From assembly GCF_963678635.1 (NCBI RefSeq), contig NC_087064.1, positions 44,313,346 through 44,377,345 of the forward strand: 64,000 bases of DNA, written 5' to 3'. Source of the stretch: Symsagittifera roscoffensis. Lineage: Eukaryota > Xenacoelomorpha > Acoela > Convolutidae. Each line of letters starts with the position of its first letter. Position 1 is the stretch's first letter. Under the pieces are notes generated by a model that was given only the letters and a program-made list of their open reading frames with translations, did no database searches and had not been told where the DNA came from. Made by a program: the position numbers and the translations under genes. Positions 34,111 to 45,127 of this stretch are shown here, in pieces.

Positions 34111-36641
34111 GGTTTTGTAAAAGTAGCTTTTCGGAGATTTCCTTCTTTCAACCTATACCCCTCCGGATACGTTCTCCGATGCTATTTTGCTTTTTAAATT
34201 AACTAGGAAGGGTATGTAATGCTTTCCTAGACCCTTCCGGATTGAAGTTATTTGACAATTCACGCTAACGGTGAAGGGTCTTATCGCTAGCCTAACTTCG
34301 GCTCGATTAAGGTTTTCCTGTGCCTTTAGCCTTCCCTTTTCAGCTAGAACAGCCTAAAGCTACTTTGTTCAACCGCTATTACCTTTTGGTAGGGGTGTAA
34401 GGGCTTTCCTAAAAAAAACTTATAAAACGTGAAGGGTCTACCCTCCCAAATTGGTGAATTTGCTAAAAACAATCTCAAAAATTTTTTACGCTTACTTTTT
34501 CGAAAAACTTTTGTCCCTATCAGTAGGCTCAGCTAATTTTTTTTCTATTGGTACCAAGATTAACTGGATCTGTCTAGTAGTTCCAAAGTTATTAACCAAA
34601 ACGTCTTTTTTCTAAAGTCAAAAAATTTCTCTTATAGGTTCCGCCTAACTTTTTCCGCAATTCTGTTCTTTTCGACCTAAAAATTATTGATCCGAGCTCA
34701 GAAGGCCTATACTCTTCTAGTTCAATGCAAAAGACCCGATCTAAAACGCTTTAGTTGAAAAAATTTGCGAAAAACTATGCTACCTGTACCCCTCCGGATT
34801 GATGAATCCACCAAATCAAACACGTTAAGTTCGATTTCTCTGCAACCCGGAAGGCTTTCGGGAAGCGGGTTTTAAAGCTTGTAGATTCACTAGTGAACTA
34901 TTTTACTGTCCTAACTCAAAAATTTCAAAAAATTTTCTGAATTTATAGTGTTCCGTTTTCTCAAAAATCACGAAAATTCGGTTTTTGGTTCAAAGATAGT
35001 TCCAACCACTTCCGAACTAAACTTAACCGGTTCTATCTATTATCGTAGTGCAGTTACAATTTAACACACTTTTTTAGCGCTTTTTTCCGTTTCAAAAAAC
35101 ATTGATATCTCAAAAGTTGCGACTTGTGGGGCAATCAAAATATCGCTATTTTGCCCTAAAAACCGGTCTGCTTTCTGTGTTTTTCACTGAAAAACGGTAT
35201 AAGAGTATTAACATAGGCTATATAAGTAATAATATTAGTAATAATATACCCCTCCGGGTTTGTTTAATATCCGAAAATGTTGTGCTTAACTCGGATATTC
35301 GCAGTTTGGTGAAGGGTCACTACAGTGCAGCACTGTCGAGCCCCCCATAGATTACTATCTTAATTTTTGTACAAAAAGGGATACAAAACTTGTTAACGAT
35401 ACCCAACAGTCGATTGTTGTGGTCGTTGAGCCCCTTCTTGTTGCTGCTTGTACTGCTTGCCGGATCAGTCTTCTCCCAAGACCCCTCCAGATTGAGCGCA
35501 AATCAGCTGACCCTTCCGGATTGAGCGCAATTTATCATTAACGTGCTCAAATGCTCAAATAACCCTACAGTACAAGCCTCACAAACGGGCTACAAAATTG
35601 ATCGTAACAATCCCGACTGATATAAATGCCTGTAACCACAATATATCTATCAACAACAAACGGGAGGGTCGGATCACATCTTGTCTGGGGGGATAATTTC
35701 TACTGATTTTTTAATTTTTTACTGTTTTTGATTTTTTCGGTGATTTTTTTATGTTTTTTGTTTTTCTTGGGCACTATACTACTTTTTGTTTGGTTTTATA
35801 TATATCTTTAAGTGTTCTTGGTCACAAACCTCTCAGGGAACGAGGGAATGGCCGATCCCCCCACCCTTCCTGATTCGTGAATTTTCGGTCTTAACTTGTT
35901 AAAAAGCTATTCACGGATATCCGGAAGGCTTCCGCGTTCTGAACTACCCTTCCGCCCCTACGGTTTAGGCCTATTAAGGGCGTTAATGTGAGCATCCGCT
36001 CGGCGCGGAGTGCTCGTTAACGGTTCTGCCGGTCATGATGTTAAAAAAGAATAACACCCAGGAGCGCCATAAAAACATCTATGTAACATTCGTCGGAAGA
36101 TACATATCGACAGAAAATAAAGCTAGGTTCTAAGACGACTGGCCAACGTCTAAACAGAGCTCTACATGCTTTTCACCGTCTCTACCAAGCCAGTACTTTC
36201 GGTGGTCTTTCTAACATCGGGTCGACAAAAAAACGTTACTGCTTTCGGCTTCGGTCAAAACACTCAAATTAACTAGATTACATGCAGAAATAGTGAGCTC
36301 ATGGCTGGGTCTCAGTATCCCCAGACCACGAGGTCACTCCTAAAAACAGGGCTATTACTACTTATTGAATTTTTATTGTTTTTGTTCAGTAGATAAAAAT
36401 CATCATCTCCATCGAAGATGGATCAACCCTTTCCCCCAACTCCTAGCTTCTCATCTTAGCAGAATGAATTCAGATGTTGATTAAATTCAATTCAGGACAT
36501 AATAGGGAAGCTGAAAGTTTATATTAGATGATAAAAGTTCCAGTCCCGAGACCCCTCCGGATTCTTGAATCCGGGGAAATAAGACTCTTATTCCCCTTCC
36601 GGAAGGCTGTCTTCCACCCTTCACCGTTGTTCGCAACGGCC
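34111..36641. repeat. Non-coding region with scattered CCGGATT and GTGAAGGGTC motifs
   Basis: The motif of 33793-34110 recurs singly near 34155, 34230, 34795, 35248, 35477, 35510 and 36550. A motif resembling its opposite-strand start, GTGAAGGGTC, occurs near 34272, 34430 and 35310. The region is otherwise AT-rich and without convincing reading frames. The motif distribution suggests an old element or long LTR. Confidence 0.6.
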
Positions 36642-36673
36642 TTGCAACTATTGTAGCGACACAATAGTTGCAA
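36642..36673. repeat. Perfect 13-bp hairpin
   Basis: TTGCAACTATTGT, a 6-base loop AGCGAC, then ACAATAGTTGCAA. Just upstream lie two further palindromes: CCTTCCGGAAGG and CGTTGTTCGCAACG (6-bp arms). From 36674 to 37001 no gene is seen. Confidence 0.9.
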
Positions 36674-37001
36674 CTCGGAACGGTCTCTGCTACTTCTGTA
36701 ATTTGTTGTTGTTTCTCAATCACAATTTTTGTTGTTATCGCTATCGCAACTAAAGTTGTTTTTGTGTTTTATTTCGGTTTTTTCTCTAAAATGGCCGTTT
36801 TTTTGTCGTTTCTCAGAATTGTTACGTCATCAATTCGAATATTTAAAATTTAGGAATTTCCAAATCCTTCTGCCTTCCCGATTTGTCCAATCGTTCGAAT
36901 AACGCTCCTATTCCTTCAAAATCGCCAATTCGGAAGGTTCGCTGCTAAAAACTCGAAATTGCTGCGTTTGCGTTTTTGTCCATTCTGGTCGAATGTCACA
37001 T

Positions 37002-37554
37002 ATACCCAGAAACAGAACTAGCGTGTAAATATACATTTGCAACCACTCTCAGTAGAAATACAACCACCTGAATTACTGACAATAAAAAACAACAAATGAA
37101 ATACCACAAAACATAAAATTTTTCTTGCAAAAGACGAAACATTCCTCGACACAATTCCTTTATCAAAACTAGAAGTTGAAAATATTTTTCTACCACCAAC
37201 AGAAAAAATTACACTACAATTATTACAAAAAAATCAAAACTTTGATCCCGTAATTCGACAACTCAAATCATGGCACAAGTATAAAACGAAACCAACAAAA
37301 GCTGATACAACAATATTAGGAAATAAACACTCCTCCGACACTTTAGAAATTATAATAATACATTTATTAATGAAGTTACAGACCTTTTAGAATATCAAAC
37401 ACCCGATTTTAAAGTACCCTGTCTCCCCCTCAGCATGATGCTGATAGCATTTAACATATCCCACACACAATATACAAAACGACACTCAGGATCAGAGAAG
37501 ACATATTCAAATTTTACACAAAATTTTTACTTCCCAAATGCACCAATTTGGATT
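37002..37554 (+). repeat. Mosaic copy made of three pieces of the downstream element
   Basis: 37002-37033 equals 40056-40087 (inside the envelope-like frame). 37051-37140 follows 41856-41943 (end of RNase H). 37145-37554 follows 42273-42681 (integrase start). The pieces are in the same order as in the downstream copy but lack the DNA between. Confidence 0.85.
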
Positions 37555-38567
37555 GGTTCCATTTTTCAATCTATTTAAATTTTTGATATTCTTTTTCATT
37601 GAAACTTTTGAATCTCTAATAATCATTTCTATAATTTTTTGTAACTTTTTTTAAATTTTCTACTCCCTCTTTGAAATATACCTCCAACTCTCCCAAATCC
37701 TTGACCACATTTACAGGTACGAATACGTATAATCTATTTAAAGGATACAAACTATTTTCAGTCGAACAGATATTTTTCTTTTATTCATAATTTTCCTCAA
37801 ATTTTTTAATCTCCCTCATCATGACAATGTGCAAATGTATAAAAAAGGCAATAGTCACCTTTGCCCTAGCAACCATTCTCTTGATACTTTTTATTGAAGA
37901 ATTTTATAATAAACACAATTTTTCCAATAAAAATTAAAATTCAGATACTTTTCCAAAATTGCTAATCAACCACCACCAAACCAGCTCCCACCAACTACAT
38001 CCCAAGAAATTCCAATAACACCTACCACTATAAACGATCCCCAACCATCAACACGCATTTCTTTTCAAAACAACCCATACACTTTTGAAAAACGACACGC
38101 ACAATTATCTGAACCACTAGAACCAGTTAATCGCCAAGCATCTTTAAGCGAACCAACATATCACTTATATCCCACCTTGCAACAAGATCTCAATCGAGTC
38201 AGACACATTAGCCAAAATCAAAATAGATAAATAGATCTGAGATACATAGACAAATTATACACCAGCGAAGAAATAGAAATTTTCAAACCCCCAGAGTTCA
38301 TTTTAATCACCAACACCAACTACCTCAGAACTTTCAAGCAGTACATTATCAGAAACTCCCACACTTCTTTCACAACATAGCACTTCAAACATTCCGTCAG
38401 ACTACCTAGGTTCAACCCCAACATCACAACAAATCCGAGAAAACCCTTTTGATCCCCCAGACACCACCGAACGACCACCATATCGGACAACACACTCATA
38501 TACTCAAGGTAAAACGAATTTAGTTATTGAATCAATAAATATTTCTTCTGATACAACGCTAGCATCA
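37555..38567 (+). other. Leader region with a small membrane-protein frame at 37821-37937
   Basis: 37821-37937 encodes 38 residues: a basic start (MTMCKCIKKA), then a hydrophobic run (IVTFALATILLILFI), as in a signal anchor. The remainder holds short broken frames rich in Asn, Thr and Pro. Whether the small frame belonged to the envelope-like gene is unknown. Confidence 0.3.
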
Positions 38568-39068
38568 TTGCCAGAAACACTTTCACTCCCATCAACACCT
38601 TCTTTAAGTCAAATATCACCAACACTCTTCCCTCTAAATTTTCCCACTAATCTCAACGCTAGATACCAAGAACAATCATCGACAAACACCCCCCTACGAT
38701 TGGACTGGAATACATTCGTAGCACCTCCACCATTATTTGGACAACATCAAGAAAGTAGCCGCCTCCACAATTGGGCTCTAAGTAGATTACTATATAGACA
38801 AGATATTCACAAAGATATTCAAGAACACAACTTTCAAATACTCCAGCAAAATAGTCTCCAATTAAAATTTGAAATCGCAGTCAGACTTAACCATTTTGTT
38901 CAACATCCTTTTCTTTTGAGCCCACCAAATATAACAGATCAATCACTACCTCCCCCATTTATAACAACTGAAGTTATATATAAATACGATAGATATACCA
39001 AAAACACAATTGGATATATTACCTTTTATAACCCATACTCAGGATTATCATACACATGTATATTTTAA
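38568..39068 (+). pseudogene. Unrecognised retroelement frame upstream of the envelope-like gene
   Basis: 166 codons. The beginning is Pro/Ser/Thr-rich, then a helical part (LLYRQDIHKDIQEHNFQILQ). The upstream frame is also open from about 38550. It has no domain I recognise. It overlaps the start of the next frame by 13 bases. It could be a Gag remnant or the envelope N-terminus. Confidence 0.35.
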
Positions 39069-40911
39069 AAGTATTCACATTTGAACACCTACTTTTTAAA
39101 ATTTATTCCGAACAACATACAAATCCATCTCCTCGCACAGGACCTCAGGATTTGTTAGTAACACACTTTGATTGTGAAGAAAACGAACAAAAAACACTAC
39201 ACAAATACGCTATAAATCAATTCACACAATGCGAATCCGAACCACAAGCCATAGAAACAACAAATATAGTAGCCACATTATACTCAAAAGCCCGATCAAC
39301 AACATTAACAGGATACAAGTTTACAGCAACATTTTCCGAAAAGAAATTACCTTGCTCGCAAGTCTCAAACGGAAATAAAAACCGACTAGACCACGAATCT
39401 TTCTATCAGAGTAATATAAAAAGATTACTACATTTTAGCCCTCAAGACTGTAAGAATGAACTTAGACGATTAAACTTGACACAAAACGAAGGAACGAATA
39501 GAAAACTTGTAAATTTTCAAGTTTTCCCAGACTTAGCACATCAAGCAGAACTTGAAAAACATCAAGGTCACATTAGACTATACACAAATTTCCCCTTTCA
39601 TGGAACACACGGAAGATTCACATACGATCTACGTGATAAAAACTGGACACCACATATTGGTATAAATGATCCCTCAAATTGCAAAGCAGATACAAAAAAA
39701 AGGATATTAAGAAATAATGCTTTTTGACTGGAAAATACAACCTGACAAAGTACAACTAACACGAGATTTAAAAGACGACACAATTCTTTACCAAAGCATT
39801 CGATTTCCTTGCAAAAATTACCAAGGATATTGCGATCCTACAACACGAACACAATCAACCATTGTATGGTTTCCTGAAGAAACCTGCACAATTTTTTCAA
39901 GTCGCAAGAATACACGCTAGAATGATTAAATTGCACCAAAAATATTTTATTGAATCAATCCGATTTGAAAAAGTCAATCCTTATCAAATTAGAAATAATA
40001 ACAACAAATTTAGGAACCTCCACTATATAGAAAATAAAATAACACGATTTCAAATATACCCAGAAACAGAACTAGCGTGTAAATATAAAAAACCAATTTA
40101 CAAAACACAGTACTCAGAAATCCTTGTCGAATACGAACATGGTTTCGACATGAATTCAGGACATCTAATTATAGACCCCGTGGCCACATCCCATTCACTT
40201 ACCGACGAAAACCCTTATGCTTCAGTAAAATTTCAGAAAAGTATAGGAAGAATAGGTGGAAAATTAAAACCACAAGACGCCGATAGTACACGGTTACAAG
40301 AACTATCACATATGAACCGCACATATTTTGGCGCAATTCACTATGATATACATTTAGACATAAAACTAGATTATACAATAAGTAGAATTTTCCAAGAAAT
40401 GTCACTCTCAGAAACACTACATCAATTATGTGAACTTGAAAGAACACAAATTCTACAGTCACTAGCACTAGCAGTTCTCAAATTACCATTTGCAGGATAT
40501 TTGTTATCCGGAAATAGATTAAATTTTATTAATTATGAAGGAAAGATTTTATGGTATTACACTTGTACCAAAAAAGTATCACCTTTATACGTTTTTGAAG
40601 ATAAAAGATGTTACAAAAGAATCCCCATTTTCTACAAAAATAAAGTATATTTTGTTGATACACTCTCAAGACGAATATATTTTTGGGACACAGCAGTACC
40701 CTGTGGATCAGAAAACAGCCACAACAATGTACAATTCAATTCCGACGAAGATAAATACTATCTACTAACACCATACCCAACATTAATGTCACCATTAAAA
40801 AAGTTTTCACCTGAAAGCATTCGAGCTATAGCCCGCAATCCAAATAATGATTTACAATCGATAGGCATAGATTCAAAATCAGACATACAACATCACATAC
40901 GTACACAATAA
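39056..40911 (+). pseudogene. Envelope-glycoprotein-like frames of a retroelement, frameshifted
   Basis: Three overlapping frames, 39056-39727, 39717-39920 and 39862-40911, follow one another with two shifts. The pattern of cysteines, a segment with CYKRIPIFYKNKVYFVDTL near 40610-40670, and a downstream C-x-rich stretch then LTPYP resemble glycoprotein ectodomains of the gB-like/class III type found as env genes in some animal retroelements and chuvirus-like agents. Such proteins mediate attachment and membrane fusion. No transmembrane anchor remains: the frame ends at 40911 and RT follows within about 130 bp. Identification rests on pattern recall, so it is tentative. An unrelated element-specific protein is the alternative. 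Confidence 0.4.
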
Positions 40912-41037
40912 TTTCAAGAACTACTTAAAAAAATGGACACGCTATAACGACAATCAATAGACCAAAACTTACGAAAACTTGCAGAAACAGCAGGATTTTC
41001 AGATATTTACGCACAAGATTACAGCGGATATTTTCAA

Positions 41038-41975
41038 GACAATAAAGATTACATTTACTTAGACGATGTTTTTATGCAGTCACAAACGAAAGACGAAATG
41101 TTAATAATTTTAGAACAATATCATCAAATACTCAAAAATGAAAACCTGAAAGCAGCCCCGGACAAATCACATTTTTTCCTAACACGCGTAAATTTTCTTG
41201 GCCATATTATTGAAAGAAACACTATAACTCCTTTGAAATCACGAATACATGCGATTTAAAAACTTCAACCACCCACGAATAAAAAGAAAATCCAACAATT
41301 CCTTGGAAAGTTAAATTTCCTAAGTAAATATGTATACAAAATGCAATTATACTTAAAACCTTTCTATAACATATTTAGACAGCAAAATAACTTCGAATGG
41401 ACTACCGGACATCAAACAAGATTCGAAGAAATTAAAAAATTATTAACAGAACAAATATCAAATACAAACCCAGATCCAAATCAGCCATTTTAGGCAATGT
41501 GCGATGCTTCAAATTTTGGAATCGGTGCAGCATTACTACAATCACATAGTGGAACAATTAAAATGAATCTTATATCAGCAAATTCTCGCTTATTTACACA
41601 AGCTGAACTACGACTCTCTACACTCATGAGAGAATGCACACCTATAATATACACACTTACCGAAAATGAATTTCTAATACTTGGATCAAAACATCCAACA
41701 GTTCTATTTACAGATCACAAACCTATAATGATTTTTTCACACAGAAATCAAACCCAAACCATAGAGTTTACAGATTCCAATTCATTTTAATGAAATTCCC
41801 ATTTTTACATATAGTTTGGACAGCAGGAAAAAATCTTGCACTACCAGACACATTAAGTAGAAATACACCACCTGAACTACTTACACGAAAAACTACAGTT
41901 GAAATACCACAAAATATTAAATTCTATCTTGCAAAAAATGAAACATCACCAAGATTAGAATGCAAATATTTTTAA
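41038..41975 (+). pseudogene. RT C-terminal half and RNase H of the AT-rich Gypsy-like element
   Basis: It opens at DNKDYIYLDDVF, the RT catalytic loop with both Asp, then passes through HFFLTRVNFLGHII and, after a TAA at about 41258, FLGKLNFLSKYVYKM. A TAG near 41491 precedes RNase H (MCDASNFGIGAALLQ, then AELRLSTLMRE and VLFTDHKPIMI). The last frame has GKNLALPDTLSR. The RT half upstream of the catalytic loop is missing, replaced by the envelope-like frame. Gypsy affinity comes from the YLDD and GHII motifs. Confidence 0.75.
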
Positions 41976-42129
41976 AAACTGATATAGATCAGTCACAAAT
42001 GAATAACTTACAACATTTCCCTCTCTAATTAGATTGTCAAAATAACCACTATGAAGTAGATCTATTAGGAACATCCACGGTCAAAGCAATTCCTTATTCA
42101 CATTGGATAAAAAAATAAAACTCAACAAA

Positions 42130-43472
42130 AAACAATCAAACAACAACCACACGAAAAAGACACCTTTCCATTGATAGAAAAAGAAAATTTAACTGACAAA
42201 ATAAATTTATCAGGACCACCAATAAATGATTCAAAATACACAATAAATCAAGTTTTTGATCTTCATGACCCACTCGACACAATTCCTTTATCAAAACTAG
42301 AAGTTGAAAATATTTTTCTACCACCAACAGAAAAAATTACACTACAATTATTACAAAAAATCAAAACTTTGATTCCGTAATTCGACAACTCAAATCATGG
42401 CACAAGTATAAAACGAAACCAACAAAAGCTGATACAACAATATTAGGAAATAAACACTCCTCCGATACTTTAGAAAATATAATAATACATTTATTAATGA
42501 AATTACAGACCTATTAGAATATCAAACACCCGATTTTGAAGTACCCTGCCTCCCCCTCAGCATGATGCTGATAGCATTTAACATATCCCACACACAATAT
42601 ACAAAAAGACACTCAGGATCAGAGAAGACATATTCAAATTTTACACAAAACTTTTACTTCCCAAATGCACCAATTTGGATTAAAAAATTATGCAACGATT
42701 GCATAATATGTCATTTAAATAAACCTTATCCAAATCAAAAACAAATAGCAACAAAACAAGATTTTAAAGGACAAAGTCTATATTTCAATCATAGAATTTC
42801 ATTCGACACAAAAGGACCAATTTCACCATCCTCTGAAGGAAATTTTTATATTATGGTCATTATTGATGCATTTACACACTACGTTGCACTCAACCCAGTA
42901 CCATACTGTAATCTTGTTAAGCATATACAACACTTTACGAACATTGGATAGCTAAATTCGGACTACCAGAAATACTAGTCACAGACAATGGAACAGAATT
43001 CATTAACATCGAAAACATCACATTATGCCACCTGTATAATATTAAACATAAACCAAGTACATCTCATGCACCTTGGACAAATGGATTAGTCGAAGGTATG
43101 AACCGTTCACTACAAGAATATCTTAGATGCATCATTAATGGAAATGATACACAATAAACTGAATGGTCAACAGATGTAAAATTATTCCCATTATCCTATA
43201 GTTCACAAATCACAACAACTCTAGGAATGTCACCATACGAAATGGTTTTTAATCAAAAGGCTCGAAAACCAATCATGTTTACAGCAAATGCTCATAAAAA
43301 TGCACAAGGTTATTGTCAACCAAACAAAGGTTCAATTTGTTATAAGTTGCCTTTACACACATGATGAAGACCACTTTCATCATCCACAAATTTTAAAATT
43401 AGCTTCTGGTACACATACCGAATGGATTTTAAAAAAAGATAAAAAACAAAATGAAATCTACCAAAAAGTAAC
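42130..43472 (+). pseudogene. Integrase remnant of the AT-rich Gypsy-like element
   Basis: 42562-42951 contains the zinc-binding end (H-S-G-S, C-N-D-C-I-I-C-H) and the first Asp region (RISFDTKGPISP, IMVIIDAFTHYVAL). The part with the later catalytic residues is readable only in other frames (a TDNGTEFIN-like stretch near 42980, and GLVEGM near 43090). 43288-43509 is a further fragment running into the next element. Inactive. Confidence 0.7.
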
Positions 43473-44821
43473 AAAGAAATCAAGTCCTCGCAGCCACCCT
43501 TCGCTCTAATTTGTCAGCTGGTACCCTTAGATTTAGGAATCAGATGCAAATGGATCAAATTCACCCGTCGTTACCAAAACGTAATTTGGATTATTTAGTA
43601 TTGAATGAACCAAGTAAAGTCAAAATTTTTAGGAAATTTCTAAATAGGAAATCTGGACGAGAACTTTTCAAACCTTTTAAGGGCAAAATCGTACGGATTA
43701 CTGGGTCCACATATATTTCTGATAAGGGGAAAGTGATTAGAAGAAATCATTTGGCGGTACGTCTTAAATCAACCGACCTAAGTTTTTCAGGCAAACAACT
43801 TACGCCTGTCAAGAAGGGGCAGAAACGCCCCATTGTGTCATCTTCTCCGTCATCATCAGAAGACAATCGTCCTCTCAAACAATCGAGTTCTCGGCAACGC
43901 ATCACAGCTAAAACGTTGAAGATTCCTGCTCATTCGAAGTTCCCATCTTTGCCATCTTCAAATATTCAATCTCGTGGCCAAATTGTGCCGACTAAATCAA
44001 AGGAATCTTCAATTTCGGAGGCTCCAGGTGTACAGTTTATCTCTTCTCCGCAGCACTCTATTCCAGTAGTAGACTTAACAGCATCCTCTTCCACGCCTGG
44101 AAATCAAGGAACGGAGGTTCCCATTAGTATTAAACCGAAGTCACCAATTTCAGTCATTAAAAATCCAGTATGTCCAGACCTCATCCCTATTTCATCAGAT
44201 GATGAATCTTCAATTCCTAAATCTCAAGAAGGAACTTCTACAAATGTGGCAGCATCGGGCTTTCCACCCAAGGCGGTCCCGTCATAATTTCCGAACCGGA
44301 TGGAAATGTCTCATCCTCTTCGAATTTGTCCCGTGCCTCTTCTCGACGTAAAAAACAGACTACATTTTACGGTAGCCCCATCAGACATTCTGTGAATATT
44401 ATTCAATCACAGTCGATGTCTACTCCTCCATCAACTCCTGCTTTGCCCGACAAGAAAGTTGTTCGCTTTGTTGTGGCTAATTCAGATTCCGAACCGATAA
44501 ACCAAGCAGGACAGTCTCGGGTGGTTCTCCCCGATAATTCCGAAGGCCTATATCGGAGATTCACACGCTTCCCTAAAAAGAGTTTTTCCGACCATCCTTT
44601 GCGTCGGGCAGACAAATAAAACTTTTGAACCTTTGGTTTAGATACAAACTTACAAAACTCCTGTTTATCGCTAAAAGTCACATCAGTTAATTTGTAAAAC
44701 TTTAGTGTTTATTTGATACAAGCCGTATTGTTTATCGTCTGTGAGGGCATAAAATTTGTTTTTGTTTTCCTTAATGTAAAGAAATTCAAACGTTGTTTGA
44801 ATTTTTCCCGAGAGGGGGAAA
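43473..44821 (+). mobile_element. Truncated tandem copy: 3' internal end of the young Gypsy element
   Basis: 43473-45109 repeats 50363-51999 at a constant offset of 6890 bp with only scattered substitutions and no indel. It starts inside the integrase C-terminal region. Its pol end is 43511-44287, stopping at TAA as in the full copy. Its purine tract AGAGGGGGAAA is intact at 44811-44821, directly before the LTR. Confidence 0.9.
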
Positions 44822-45109
44822 TGTGATGTGGCGTAGTTTATTAGTTCATATGACGTCATCAGTGTGCTAGCTATTCGTGCTAAATTCGTCTTCTTGTGTA
44901 CCAAGGTCGTGACCGACCTGCCAATCCTTTATAGATTACCACTATGTGATCTTATTCATTCTGACACAACTTATGAAAGATTTGAGTTGTATTTAAAAGT
45001 TTTGTCATGACATTATCTAAATACTAAACTATCTATATTATTTACATTACTATAAACATAATCAAGGAGAATTGATTCTTGTTTTACAACCGTTCTCTGA
45101 GGATTCACA
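44822..45109 (+). repeat. 5' LTR of the young Gypsy element
   Basis: 288 bp, TGTGATG...TTCACA. It contains the palindromic CRE-like TGACGTCA at 44851-44858 and an inverted repeat AGGTCG-TGAC-CGACCT near 44904. A TATA-like TCTATATTATTT occurs near 45030. No AATAAA is evident. Confidence 0.92.
44851..44858. promoter_or_regulatory. CRE/ATF-like palindrome TGACGTCA in the LTR
   Basis: A perfect 8-bp cAMP-response element consensus (known binding site of CREB/ATF factors) in the U3-like part. The same site is at 51741-51748 in the 3' LTR. Confidence 0.55.
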
Positions 45110-45127
45110 TGGCGCAGCCAGCAGTTT
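45110..45127 (+). promoter_or_regulatory. Primer-binding site of the young Gypsy element
   Basis: TGGCGCAGCCAGCAG follows the LTR terminal CA with no spacer. It opens like the tRNA-Ser type site of the 17.6/297 group (TGGCGCAG), and its complement ends in CCA preceded by a plausible acceptor strand. Primer identity is inferred; the matching tRNA is not in the window. Confidence 0.6.

Larger units (their letters stand above)
37002..43472 (+). mobile_element. Very AT-rich decayed Gypsy-like retroelement with envelope-like frames, plus mosaic copy
   Basis: Composed of a short mosaic copy (37002-37554), a leader, envelope-like frames (38568-40911) and a decayed pol (41038-43160). Stops and frame changes occur throughout. 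Base composition (A-rich + strand) sets it apart from both neighbouring elements. No LTRs were recognised. It ends abruptly at 43472, where the truncated copy of the next Gypsy element begins. Confidence 0.65.

Noticed and set aside
23881-36700. A long LTR pair flanking the - strand Gypsy element
   Set aside because: No similarity could be found between 23.9-24.5 kb and 33.0-36.7 kb, so no LTR boundaries are claimed.
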